Origin: Latrodectus hesperus
Taxonomy: Eukaryota; Arthropoda; Arachnida; Araneae; Theridiidae
Reading direction: 5' to 3'
DNA length: 64,000 nucleotides
Assembly: GCA_037975125.1 (NCBI GenBank)
Contig: CM075850.1
Span: 68,863,890-68,927,889 of the forward strand
Shown here: piece after piece, positions 48,401 through 59,399 of the stretch
Layout of the letters: each line of letters begins with the position of its first letter
Numbering within the stretch: the first letter of the stretch is position 1
The notes under the pieces: model-generated
The model's input: the letters and a program-made list of their open reading frames with translations, nothing else
The model's database searches: none
Told to the model about the DNA's origin: nothing
Made by a program: the position numbers and the translations under genes

Positions 48401-50923
48401 GACCAGAAGAGTATGAAGAAGAAAAAATGGAAACATTTCCTATTGAATGCCAGTATTTAGAAAGTAGTAAGACTAGAGAAGAACACCCTAAAGTTCGAAG
48501 AGCTTTGGTACAAGCACTTTGTTTAGTGAGTTGAAAATAAATTCTTATACTGTATTGTAGCATTTGTTTAATATATTAAAACCTATATGGAACAATAGAT
48601 TTCAAAGTAAAAATAATAAATAAAATAAAAATTGTGTTATTAGCTTTAAATTTCTTTATAAATTTTAATAAGTAACTTTTTAAATAAAATTGCTGTAAAG
48701 GTAGAAAATTATTTTTTTAATATAATTTATTTATTTATTTTTTGTATTTTTATTAAATTTATTAACATTAAAAACAGCTTATAATTAGATTTAGTAAAAA
48801 GAAATAATAATATCCATTTTTTGATTGATTTTTTAAATTTCATGTAACATAAATGCATATGATTCCAACTCTGAAACTAATTTTTATTTATCAAAAAAAA
48901 AAATTTTCTGTATCTTAGAAGTCCAATATTTTATAAAAAGTCATGCTATATTAATTTGGAAATAGTGGAGAATAAATTTTTAAAATATATTTATTATTTA
49001 AGCTTAGTGTAAATACATAATATTTTTTTTAAATAGTTGAAAACAGAGAAGTGTTTGTCTCTTGTTACATATATTTTATACTATTATTATTATTGTAAGG
49101 TGTATTTTCATTAGTTTTATGTTTTATTGATTTGACACTTAGTTAGTGGTGCCTAATTTTTTTATACAAGTAAGGAAAAAAAAACAAATTTAAATTTGTT
49201 ATGTATTCTTACTACATTAAATAAGTGTTATGAAATAAAAAAGAAGCAAATATTTTGAAAATGGAATATGCACAGAAGATTTGAAAATAGAATAAACACA
49301 GAAAAAAAAACTGAAGTGCTTAATTTTTTCAGCAGTTTTTTTATTTATTTATTTTTAAGAGTTCTGTTTTCTCAAACTTGTTTTGTATGTGCTTTATTTA
49401 TATCAGCACAACATAAATTGCATGCCATATTTCTAATTCTTGCTCATAATTTAGATCAATCACATATGTTTTGGTTTCTTTAACTCATTATATATTCACT
49501 ATCATCATCAGATCACTATTCCTACTGCTTTTGAGTAGAAAAATATGTTTTTTTTTATGATAATTTGCATTTATTTTCAACCAAATACAAATTTCTTACA
49601 AATCCATTCTCAATTGAATATATTTTGCCTTCAATTTTAATATGTGCTCCTTTAATCAGTGATACTTTATAGTAATTAAATCTTTTCACCTTTATTCTTT
49701 TGAAAAATAATTTTTAATATTTAAAACATGCATGAATGAAAAATGATTCTGGAACTATAAATTGTAGAAATTGTTTATATTAGTTGTCTTCACATTTTTT
49801 ATTTAAAAGTAATTACTTGTTTAAATATATCTGGTAGTATTTTTTTCCTTGCAACTTGAAATGTATACTTTTGTGTTATGTTATAAGGAGATTAATATTT
49901 ATGTTTGCCATATAAGCTTAGATTTAGGATATGCAAATTATAAAATCTTTAATTAATTTTTTTCAAACTTCAAATTTTAATGTGTATTTTGATTTTTCAC
50001 ATTATATTTTCATTATTTTTCTTTGAAAAATAAATTGATAATGAGCAAATTTCTATGAAGCTTAAAAGAAAAGTTAATCTGTCAATACTAATTGTTAAAT
50101 TGAGTGTTTTTCTGGAATTCTTTTCATCTATTGGTTTCCCTTAGATCAAAATCGATTTCCTTAGTTAATGAATGCCTTGTTTTTGTATACTTCTATGATA
50201 TTCCTGTGCAGAATATTGAAACTGGTTAAATTGCAGTACTATCATTATGTAGCAAGGATAAGTAAATTTTTAAAATTTTTGGAAAGAAAAAAATGATTCA
50301 TTTAAAAATATACTGTAAAAAAAAATTTGTTCTAAATTTTTTCTCCTGTAATGTTGATTTAATATAACAGAAATATTTATAAAGATCCTTTAAGAAGAAT
50401 TTTTTCAGTTTTTGAATTTTTAAAATTCATTTATGAAAAATTTGTAAAAAAACTTTTTTTTCCTTTTTCTTCTGACTATAAATTTTCTTCAAAAGGGCGC
50501 AGATTAGCATTTTTTAGATTGAAGCTGAAACTAAAGGTCTGCAATTTTTAAACTCCTATAGGAAGAAAAGATTTAAGTTTTAGTCTGAGTAGATAATCAT
50601 AAATAATATTTACTATACTTAAAAAAAGGTAAAATTAAAGACAAACATTTAATGAATGCATAATTTTTCTCTTTAAGCTTTGTTATACCGAAAAAGGATG
50701 GAATTTTTTAAAGGAAAATGGTGTGTATTATGTTGCTGGTGAGCTTCATAAATGGGAAACTGAGGAAACAGTTATTGAAGCTGTTGAAACTTTGATTTTG
50801 TATCTTCTTGTGGAAAACTATACAATTCCAAATGAAGAAGGTAGACAAAAAATACAAGATGCTGCACTTGTATCGCCATCGGAAACTGATATTGTTAAAG
50901 ATTTACCAGATTTTATTATATAG
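42344..50923 (+). CDS. HGH1: HGH1 (FAM203/BRP16), eEF2-folding chaperone, 5 coding exons
   Basis: Armadillo-like repeat protein that works with the TRiC chaperonin in folding of elongation factor eEF2 in the cytosol. Exons: 42344-42434, 42749-43166, 45807-45928, 48338-48525, 50678-50923. Phases agree and give 354 residues (human 390). Diagnostic stretches are LGLTTTDAG at the first junction, FANITSNSEGRKHFL, RRLGLSLTIRNCCFD, then ILPNILLPLMGPEEYEEEKM with ECQYLESSKTREEHPKVRRA (human: GPEDFSEEEMERLPVDLQYL), and YYVAGELHKWETEETV (human: YLILRELHSWEPEPDV). The start is the first Met giving the expected N-terminus. Introns contain a SINE and a transposase relic. It appears intact. Confidence 0.93.
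42749..43166 (+). CDS. HGH1: HGH1 exon 2
   Basis: Acceptor TTTTCAG, donor GTAAGT at 43167, ending with two bases of a Lys codon. Encodes several helical repeats, including YRCLINISSRKEGAVKLL and CYIMNNLSSH, ending FANITSNSEGR. Confidence 0.9.
43630..44100. other. Possible worn Tc1-type terminal sequence
   Basis: TGCAACACCAGAAGGAAATG near 43631 resembles the terminal sequence of the Tc1 copy at 62545-63338 (TGCAACACCCTGAAAGAATC). The following 400 bp is less AT-rich than the intron but has no readable transposase. Weak evidence. Confidence 0.25.
44133..44411 (-). mobile_element. tRNA-derived SINE, family B
   Basis: Flanked by a 13-bp duplication with one mismatch, AATCTACTTGTAT (44120-44132) and AATCTGCTTGTAT (44412-44424). 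On the - strand it begins with an A box (TGGCTTAATGG) and B box (GGTCCGATCCTC), continues with an unrelated body of about 200 bp, and ends in AGTTTAGTTTAG. It lies in HGH1 intron 2 and differs in body from the SINEs at 3 kb and 7.7 kb. Confidence 0.85.
45256..45303. repeat. Perfect 18-bp inverted repeat, 12-nt loop
   Basis: Arms 45256-45273 and 45286-45303 (GCTTTTAAATAAAAGGCT and its exact reverse complement) in HGH1 intron 2. Confidence 0.9.
45807..45928 (+). CDS. HGH1: HGH1 exon 3
   Basis: Acceptor TTTTAG, donor GTAATT. Encodes HFLQNNKYLSDLF and IIRRLGLSLTIRNCCFDT, the counterpart of human VRRGGVVGTLRNCCFE. Confidence 0.9.
46990..47831 (+). pseudogene. mariner/Tc-type transposase relic with worn terminal repeats
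   Basis: The frames at 47183-47556 contain a worn catalytic-domain C-terminus. RGPIEFLPCFSDLTLLDFLW corresponds to the GPIEWPPRSPDLTPLDFFLW motif of mariner-like transposases, and VKEEVFKHKPCNLD and KYIDAEGCH follow in the usual order. Two overlapping frames are needed. AAAAATGTACGGACACT at the left and, reversed, AAACATTTGGACACT at the right look like remnants of terminal inverted repeats. The N-terminal half is missing or unreadable. It lies in HGH1 intron 3. Confidence 0.6.
48338..48525 (+). CDS. HGH1: HGH1 exon 4
   Basis: Acceptor TTTACAG, donor GTGAGT at 48526, ending in phase 0. Encodes DYHEMLLEKLNILPNILLPL and MGPEEYEEEKMETFP, the most diagnostic HGH1 block. Confidence 0.93.
48526..50677 (+). 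other. HGH1 intron 4 (2.2 kb)
   Basis: AT-rich, with T and A runs. I see no element or exon in it. Confidence 0.55.
50678..50923 (+). CDS. HGH1: HGH1 terminal exon
   Basis: Acceptor CTTTAAG. Encodes GVYYVAGELHKWETEETV and a C-terminal tail ending DLPDFII before TAG at 50921-50923. Confidence 0.92.
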   Translation, partial: LCYTEKGWNFLKENGVYYVAGELHKWETEETVIEAVETLILYLLVENYTIPNEEGRQKIQDAALVSPSETDIVKDLPDFII

Positions 50924-50982
50924 ATTCAAATCTATATAAACATGTATTATATGTACTCAAACATTATGTATCATACTTATCA

Positions 50983-50988
50983 AATAAA
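50983..50988 (+). terminator. HGH1 poly(A) signal AATAAA
   Basis: AATAAA 60 nt after the HGH1 stop codon. Confidence 0.65.
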
Positions 50989-50989
50989 G

Positions 50990-51913
50990 AACTTAGTATT
51001 ATGTTTTATGAATAATTATTTTGATTATTCCTTTTTTATGTTAATATATAAAAAGTAAATTTTTATGATCATAAATTTTTATTCTAAAAGCTGTTATAAA
51101 TGAAAAGATATTTTCTCTCTTGATGTTAAGTGTTGTTATCTACTTTTTTCACTTCTTTATTTTACTTTAACTTCGATATTTGAAAATAAATGAATTGATG
51201 AAACTGTTTAATTTAGATATTTTTCTAAAATGAATTATTAACTATTTCTATTATTTATAGTGCATATTTCTAAAACGTCAACAACCTTTTTAATGATTTA
51301 TTAGAGCGATTCTTCTTTAGTTTGAAATAAATGTAATATTTTTGCTTGTAATTTTTTTATGAACTTGTTGGAAAATATTTTATTTTATTAATATTTATCC
51401 TATTACTAAGCATTCAAATTTAGTCATATTTGACTGGTGCTAAAACTATATTCTTATAATTCTATGGTAATACTCTGAGCAGTATCACCATAGTAATATA
51501 TTTATAATAACTCAAGAATAATTTATTATTTGAATGTTATTTTTTCTAAGACTTATTTTGTTTGAGCTTTGGCATTGAGGACTGCAGAAAGGTTATACAG
51601 TATATTATTCACCAAAAGCTGATATTTATTTTTTATTTGCATGAGAAATTTTATAATATGTTATTAGTTTTGTTTATTAGATATATTTGTTAGTAAAAAA
51701 AATTCTTTTTGGTTAAAAATGCTATAATTTTGATTTTATTTACTCTTTAAAATTTCTGAGAATTTATTTTCAATTAAAAGAGAAACAATGAAAGTATAGA
51801 AAATGCAGATAATTTGGGTTGAAATATTTGAAGATGTAAAAAATAAAAAGAACGAACTTAGTTTAAATATATTGAGGCAATTAGTTCATTTGATTCTTTA
51901 TAAATAAGATAAA
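50990..51913. other. Intergenic sequence downstream of HGH1
   Basis: AT-rich, no recognisable feature after the HGH1 poly(A) signal. Confidence 0.55.
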
Positions 51914-52243
51914 TTTGCAACTACTAGCTTGCAGTCTTATATAAATAATATCGTCTGTAAGGAAACACTTAAAATTATGATTTACTTAAATTTTGGTTTT
52001 AAATGTAGATTCATTGTCAAACTTTAGCTAAATAATAATTCATTATTTTACATTCTGTGAATTCTTATTAAATAGAATATTTTGCAACTACAAGTCTGCA
52101 GTCTTATATAAATAATATCGTCTGTAAGGAAACACTTAAAATTGTGATTTACTTAAATTTTGGTTTTAAATGTAGATTCATTGTCAAACTTTAGCTAGAT
52201 AATAATTCATTATTTTACATTCTGTGAATTCTTATTAAATAGG
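51914..52243. repeat. 167-bp tandem duplication
   Basis: Units 51914-52080 and 52081-52243 differ at only a handful of positions, mainly ACTAGCTTG against ACAAGTCTG near the start. The near-identity in AT-rich intergenic DNA marks a recent duplication. Confidence 0.95.
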
Positions 52244-52506
52244 ATCTTTATGAGCTTGTCATAAATTTTCAAAATTTGAAAATTATTTATGTATAGAATA
52301 ATTTTTTTTAATATTGCAAAGAGCAATTTCATCCATCATGAAAAATATTTTCTATTCATATATGTTATAAAAAATCTTCAAATAGATATCTTTAAGTTTA
52401 TGATCAGTAACACTATAGATGGCACCACCATATAATATCTTCCCAAAATTAAGAAATTAAATGCTTTTAAGTTTTGAACATTTCTAATGATTCAGGTTAA
52501 AGAAAT

Positions 52507-53558
52507 TATATATATATATACAAGCTGACCCAACCACGCGTTGCAGTGGCTGAGTTTTTATAATACATTGAATCAATTTTTTACTAATTCTTGGGTACAA
52601 TCAAATTAATATTTTCTAAAAAATTTAAAATAGGTTCATTCATATGAGATTAAAAATAAAACATTTCGCAAAAATTTAAAAGTAATGGGTAAAGTATCGA
52701 AATTTTGAAATTAAGCACAAACCAACATATACTTTCAGAATTTACATTTTATTCATCTTATATTAAATTATATTTTGTAATCAGTGACTTAGTTACAAAA
52801 TATACTATATAAATTAAAAACATTTAAAAATAAATTGTTATAAATGAGGTAGATAACATTGACATCGAACTATTATTTTTTTCAATTTTAAATTATATTA
52901 AAACTAAAAATTCTTTCCGCGGCATTATACTGAAATAAAAAAAATTAAAAGAATTTATCATTTGAATAAATAAATTAGATCAAAATGTACTGCTAAATAA
53001 ATTAATAATTATCAAATTATAAAATAAAAATAATAAAAGGCTATCAAGAAATACTTACATGTTTTCGAGGTGGTAGGAAAATTAGTAGAGAAAAACAGTA
53101 ATAAATAAAATTTTATTTTACTATTTATAATATTAAAAATATTCAAACTGAACACTGCACAATAATAACACTATACAAAGTATAATTATGAAAATGATTC
53201 ACGAAAAATTGTTATAGTATGATTATACATCATGAAAATACATGTAAATTCTATATTTAACCACGCGCTTGCGCGCGCACGTTAATTTTCTCGAAGATTG
53301 TATAATCTAGAAAAATAAACACTTCGCCATCTGCCGAATACCTGTGCAACTTAGATGCTAAACCGCCATCTATTAGGAACTTACAGAACTAACCAATAAA
53401 TAAACACTAATGTCGTATAATAAATATTGAGGTCAATAATTAAGAGATAAAAACTATTCTATCTTTTAAGTTGGACCATATTATAAATGGTTACAAAATT
53501 TTATCAAAATCCGTTCAGTAGTTTCAGAGTTTATCGGGAACATACATCGTGACACGAA

Positions 53559-53592
<34 letters not shown>
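52507..53592. repeat. Interspersed repeat bounded by TA microsatellites
   Basis: Begins after a TA run with CAAGCTGACCCAACCACGCG and ends with AAATCCGTTCAGTAGTTTC before a longer TA run at 53563-53592. The two end motifs resemble those of widely spread arthropod non-autonomous repeats. Inside are a CpG cluster (GCGCTTGCGCGCGCACG near 53267) and GCCATCT motifs. No coding region was found, and the class is not established. Confidence 0.5.
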
Positions 53593-53594
<2 letters not shown>

Positions 53595-53650
53595 TAAATT
53601 TTTCTTTTCATCAGACTGCATTTATAACAGTAAAGAGTGTTCCACTTTAA

Positions 53651-56538
53651 GCCCCTATTACATTAGAGTTGCCCAGATTTCAGTTTGAGCAACTCCCGTA
53701 GACTTAACATTACGTGACGTCACAACTAAAAATTTGAGCAACTCGTTCTATCCGTCCAATAATATTACAGATTTCTTTCACAGCTGCGCAGTTGAAATTT
53801 GTAAATCATTTTGTTTTCGCCAAGTTTCATGCCAAATGAAAGTTATTGGCGTTATAAGTTGCCAAGAATGAGCAACTTTTTTGTGCATGCAGCAGCAACT
53901 CGAGCAATTCATATCGCCAATGATTTTAAACACGGATCATGTTTTGTCTTTTTTTCGCCAAGTGGAAGTAATAACATGGAAATAAGTGATTTGTTTTAAT
54001 TATTGTATTCCATTTCAATCTAGCAGAATTGCCGATATTAAAAACAAACAAAAAGGAAATGCTCTTCAGTTAGAAATAATCAATTTAATAAACTCATTTG
54101 ATGAAGATTAAATTTTTTTTGTCTTTATTGTATATTTTTTTTCAATATTAAAGATGAAACACTTAATAAATTTAATAGATAGTTAAAATTGTTTTAAATT
54201 TCTTCAGCAAAGTAGATGAGAAGTGTTCCAATTTCAATATTTATTATATTTACTGAGTTTTCAAACATTAATTTCATTTAAAGTTATGTTAGTTATTCAA
54301 TACATGAGAGACTATTTTATCATTTTACAATGTTTACAGTTTGTGTTGAACTTACATTTGCATATTTAAACTAAAACTTCAGTCGAAATAAGTATGCCAT
54401 ATAAAAATATTTAGTATTAATTTTACTTTTATTTTTTCATTACATTACTTTCCTGTTTTTCTTTTTAGCAAGTTAATGCATTATAATTAAATGTTGAAGG
54501 CACAAGCATTTTGGTTTATTATTAACAAAATTTCATTATTATTCTTCATATAATTAAATTCTTTTATACATTTTTCCCTGGAACACACTTACATAATGTT
54601 CATTTACTCATCCAAAATATATTGCAATCTTACAACTCACCCATTTACTTTTGACAGTATGTAAATTAGACTTAAAAACAAATTCCTATAATGATGAAAA
54701 TACTGATGTGTACAATTAAAATAGTGAAATGATTTTAATGTAAGCAAAAATTTCTATTTAAATAAACATTAAAATATTATTCCTGTATATATTGTGTATT
54801 AAATTGATTTAAATCAATATAAAATTTTAATAATTTCAAGCCTTTTTCAATTGTTTTTATGATGAAGCATTTTTAACATATTATAGATTATAGTATAAAA
54901 CTAGTTAAAAATCAAATTTAAAAAGGGCTGTGTTACAATTTTATGTGTTAAAAAGTTACAATTTTAATGATGAAATTAAATACAATATTTGATTAAAATA
55001 GAAATCTTGTATTTGTTCCTATTTGCGATGTAAATACAAATAATGTGAAAGTAAGTATAAAAAATATAAATGATTGCTATATTTGCAAAATAATTTACTT
55101 CACATCATGGTCAATTTAGAGAGTATTTTGACTTCCAATGTAAAGCAATTAACTAATCATTAAAATGAACAATAAAGACTAATTGCAGTCACAACTGATC
55201 AATTAGAGATGAGTGTCATAGATGAGCTTTCTTCATACACGTCTATTAAGTGCTTGAGAGTTTTACAATGGGCAATAACAAGTGCAATATAAATGAATAT
55301 GACCCACAACTTATGTGAACTCTTCCTAAAAGAAAATTCACTGTAGATATTCAAATGCCTCACCATGACCTTCAATTGCAAGATTATCAGCTATGAGGTT
55401 AAACAGCACTTTATTCTTTTAGTTTCATACAAATTTCATGACATTTTTTTCAATTTGAAAATGTAATATGAAACAAACTTTTCATATAATGTCATCACAA
55501 AATGCTATCAATTATTTCTTTTCTTCATTTTTTCCCCACAAAACTTACAAATATATATATATATTCATTCAAAATATACTTGTCATTTTATTGCAGATTA
55601 TAGTTTAAGAAACTGCATGTAAATAAAGATATGTAGTTTATGTAGTGTGTACTTTTATGTAGTGTGTTTGTTTAAATGTAATAAAAAATTATTTATTACA
55701 TTTAAACAAACACACTACATAAAAGAATCTCTGCTTTTATGTAGTGTGTTTGTTTAAATGTAATAAATAATTAGTTTAAAAATGCATCTTATTTTAATAT
55801 GCCACAATATTTACTTTAATAAAAAAGAGAAATAATTGATTTTTTCATTTTAAAAATAAATTAAAATTCATAACTAATATATATATTTTTTTAAAAATAT
55901 AATTTTTGTGCATTTTCTCAATTTTTAAAATAGTAATTTGAGTTTCTTTTTTTAATGTATCAATAGTTAATCATTAATTTTTTATAAACATTGTTGTTAA
56001 GAAATTATTTTTGTATAGGAAAATCTTACAATATAATATATACAAATTTGTGTGGTGTTTGTAGAATTTCAAGTTTAAATTGAAGCTTCAATCTGAAATT
56101 ATTTTTTCTTTCAAATTCTTTGTCTTTTTATTTAGGAATAAATTATACTCACAAAAATGAGTTATTTATGTATTAGCATTGATTTTCACGTCGCAAAGAT
56201 TATCTTTCCTCATCTTTAAAGTAAAGGTTCACATGAAGCAAGATGGCGAATAGTAAATAAAATTTGGCTACAAATTAAATTCCCAAATAAGAATTCATTA
56301 TGAAATGTGGACACCATCTGAGTAAAATATGGCAACCTTAAAAATGTTAGCCAAAAAAGGGATCTATTATTAAATCTAGTAAAGCTGTTATTTTCTTACA
56401 GCAAACCTGAAAGAAATCTGAAGCATTCATTGGACGAAAAGAACGAGTTGCTCAAATTTTAAGCTGTGACGTCACGTAATGTTAAGTCTACGGGAGTTGC
56501 TCAAACTGAAATCTGGGCAACTCTAATGTAATAGGGGC
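53651..56538. mobile_element. Non-autonomous DNA transposon with ~112-bp terminal inverted repeats, 2.9 kb
   Basis: The first ~112 bp (53651-53762) and the last ~112 bp (56427-56538) are inverted copies differing at only a few sites. They start GCCCCTATTACATTAG and contain TACGTGACGTCACA. TTTAA lies directly outside both ends (53646-53650 and 56539-56543). This can be read as a TTA duplication with AGCCCC ends (PIF/Harbinger-like) or a TTAA-type site (piggyBac or Kolobok). The interior is AT-rich with no transposase; the ORF at 53811-53999 matches nothing I know. It contains an alternating triple repeat at 55652-55767. Confidence 0.8.
55652..55767. repeat. 34-bp unit in direct-inverted-direct order
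   Basis: The same 34-bp sequence (CTTTTATGTAGTGTGTTTGT onward) occurs at 55652-55685 forward, 55692-55725 inverted and 55734-55767 forward, with no mismatches seen. Spacers are 6 and 8 nt. Two alternative hairpins can form. Confidence 0.93.
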
Positions 56539-57820
56539 TTTAAGTTGTGTAATAATTACAGTTATTTTTTATTCTCAAAATTAATTGAATGTTGAAAATA
56601 TTAATAAATACGATTTGTAGAAGTGTCTTTTGTACTTGTACTCATTTCTATCTGAAAGATAAGAGTATGAAATATATTTTTGAAGAATAGGGAAATATAT
56701 CTTTTACTAATTATGTTGTGTTTAAAACTTAAAACTCAAACCTGTCAAACCAGCAAAAATTCAATCAAAAAAGTTGATAATATGAAATGTAGTCTTTTCA
56801 TCCCAAGGAATTAGAGAATCCGTTCTGCACTCATTTTCTGATTAACGTATTAGTCAAAAGATTTTCATTCTTCGATTTCAACTTCTAATGAAAATTTTCA
56901 GCGTAAAATATTCACAGCTCAAAATTTCATTAAGTTTTATCATAAACTTCTTTTAAACAGTATATTCGATTTTTTTCTAAATTATTAATTAAATTCTAAT
57001 TTAGTTTTTTATTGATTTCGCATACATTGTTCTTCAGAAATGGGAAGGCTGATAAAATATTTTTGGCATTAATTTTATGGCCTATTGTCTGTTTCATTAA
57101 ATAGAGGCCAGTGATTAAATGTCTCTTAAATATTTCATTTCTATATTCTAAGAATATAGTTTTACATTTAGAAAAGCGCTTCTACAAAAATAATCTCAAA
57201 TATTTTTAAAATACGAAATTAATAATTTTACATTTTTTAAATGTTTAAGATGTCGAATTGATTTTAAAATGTATGAGATCTCTTTAATAAAGAATATTTT
57301 CCTAATTTCATAAATTTTCAGGAAAACACTGTTTTTATTTGTGAATGGTATATATAATAGTTAGCAAATAAAAGAAGTTGTATTAATTGAAAATAATTTC
57401 TACCATAATTTCTATTATGTAGATGTAATTGTCTAAAAAAGTTATTGCACTCATGCTGTAATAAAAATACTTTAATGTAATGCAAATTGGAGCATATGAT
57501 TTATTGTGTTCATGTTGACTCCGAGCTTTGAAACAGTTGGGTATTTGTGTCAGTTCCCGCTGCTAGAATATCGCTAATTCAATTATAAATTTTGGATATA
57601 ATTTCCTGGTTTGTAAAAACGTATTTAGTTTGTCACACAAATGTTCTATGCGACTTAGGTTGAATTGTGAACAGACTCAAAAGTTGAACATCCATAGTGT
57701 GTGATGCTAATGCTAAAAAGAATATGCAGCATGGCATGGTGTATTATGTTTCTAGCAGTAATATTCGTCAATTCCATAGTGTTACTGGAGCGTAGGAAGA
57801 AAACTATATACATATATGTA

Positions 57821-59392
57821 CTCTTTTGCTTAAAATATTCGAAGCACCAAGAAGTATTGTGATGGAAATTCGTAGGCTAAGACATCTTGATAGATCATGC
57901 AAATGATACAATTTTCAAGGCCAATGAGCATGAATTGTGCTCGTAGCGCGCATTTCTGCTGGGCAACTCGCAAAGTATAAAACCGGTAATGGATTTTATT
58001 TATTACTTATTTATTACATTACATATATTCAGACTTGTATGCTTGATTCTTGAGATCCGCTTGTAAGTCTTCGTCGATAATAGGACAAATAGCACAAAGA
58101 CAGGTGTACAACCGCAGAAGAATAATGAAGAAAACACCCAGGGCCACGGTGGGAATCGAACCCACACTCCTACGCTCTGAAGCGATTAGCGGAGTGATAC
58201 TTTGACCACTCAACCACGGAGCGCCCTCGGTAATGGAAGCAGAAAATTTATCTCTCTTCATTTTCGCTGTTGTGTTTCCTAGAGAAATAAATGTTGCCAT
58301 CCCGATATTTCAAATCCCTTATAGATAAGTGGATGACTTCGAACATTGTCGCATTGCCAGGATATGTGAAGCTGGATATTTTGAGCAATGGGTCACCATC
58401 TACAACGTACAGATAAAGCTGTGCAAATGTGGTCAACAATGGTTGCCACTATGAAATTATCGACAAAGGAAGGGCCATGGATGGCTAAAGTATACAAATG
58501 CGAGACAAAATCCGATGATTGTTTGATAGGTCCGAGCTGTTCCAATGGCATCATTGTCTAATATTGAACGTATTACATTCATACCCCTGTGATACCACCC
58601 ACCATTTCACGGCGCATGGCTGAGACGAGGTTGCTCTCATAGTAGTTTTCCAATCCACAATATCGACGAATCGTCTGGAGTGATGTCACAGTTGATCACG
58701 ATGGTTGCCATCAGATTGATATCATGTGATGTTTAGCGTTGAACTCCTCTTTACTCTTGAAGCAGATGACCCTCGGTCTTAATCAACCATAGTTTTACAA
58801 AGGCATACAACCTGATTTGATGGTCTGAGGTGCTATCTGGTACAACATTAGATCATCTCTAGTCATCCTTCATACATCTTTAACATCTCACTGATATTTT
58901 GATAACATTTTACGACTAGTTTTAGTACCCTTCATGGCATGTCATACGGGAGACAGTTCCAACAAGATAATACCAGGTCCTCTCGCATATTTCTGAACTA
59001 CCTTCTTGTCGTTAATATTCTTCCTTGGCCAGCAAGGTCACCAGACATTTCTTCAATCGAACATGTCTGGGAATGATGGAGCTCCAGATAAGGGCACCCC
59101 AAATTATCGCAGATGTGGAGCAATAACTGGTAAATACATCCTGATATAATGTGTCGAAGGATGACATTAGGAGCCTCTATCTCTCTTTATCGATGCGTAT
59201 ACAAGCATGTACCGCCGACAGGAACGTTCCACCGACTACTGCTTTGAACATTCAAGCTGTAAGCGTGAGCAATTGATGAGCCTTACTGCCTTGAATTTTT
59301 TTATCATTTCCCTGTGTATGAACTGTACACATATTTAATTTCATTAAAAACAACCTCTTCCTTTTTGGTGCTTCGATTTTTTTTCAAAAGAG
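57821..59392 (+). mobile_element. Tc1-like DNA transposon with nested SINE
   Basis: TA dinucleotides flank the ends (57819-57820 and 59393-59394). The inverted termini share CTCTTTTG, an A/T run and TCGAAGCACCA. Near 58955-59070 the + strand reads FQQDNTRSS and LPWPARSPDISSIEHVWE, the C-terminal catalytic motifs of Tc1 transposase, followed by RIQACTAARG-like wording at 59180-59215. Frameshifts and stops break the gene. Without the inserted SINE the element is about 1.33 kb, a normal Tc1 size. Confidence 0.85.
57994..58227 (-). mobile_element. tRNA-Ser-like SINE inserted in the Tc1 element (family C)
   Basis: Exact 10-bp target duplication CGGTAATGGA at 57984-57993 and 58228-58237. The - strand head has an A box (TGGTTGAGTGG), a CCGCTAATCG segment resembling a serine-tRNA anticodon loop, and a B box (GGTTCGATTCCC) within a paired T-arm (GTGGG/CCCAC). 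A body of about 120 bp follows, then a TAATAAATAAG-type tail. The long body and tail show it is a SINE and not a tRNA gene. Confidence 0.88.
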
Positions 59393-59399
59393 TATATTA

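Noticed and set aside
53811..53999. 62-codon ORF inside the 2.9-kb terminal-repeat element
   Set aside because: No similarity to any transposase or other family I know; length is within chance.
58138..58227. Possible genuine serine tRNA gene on the - strand
   Set aside because: The acceptor stem pairs poorly, and the sequence is the head of a unit with body, tail and exact target duplication, so it is a SINE.
58019..58300. 93-codon - strand ORF
   Set aside because: It translates the SINE and its flank, not a gene.
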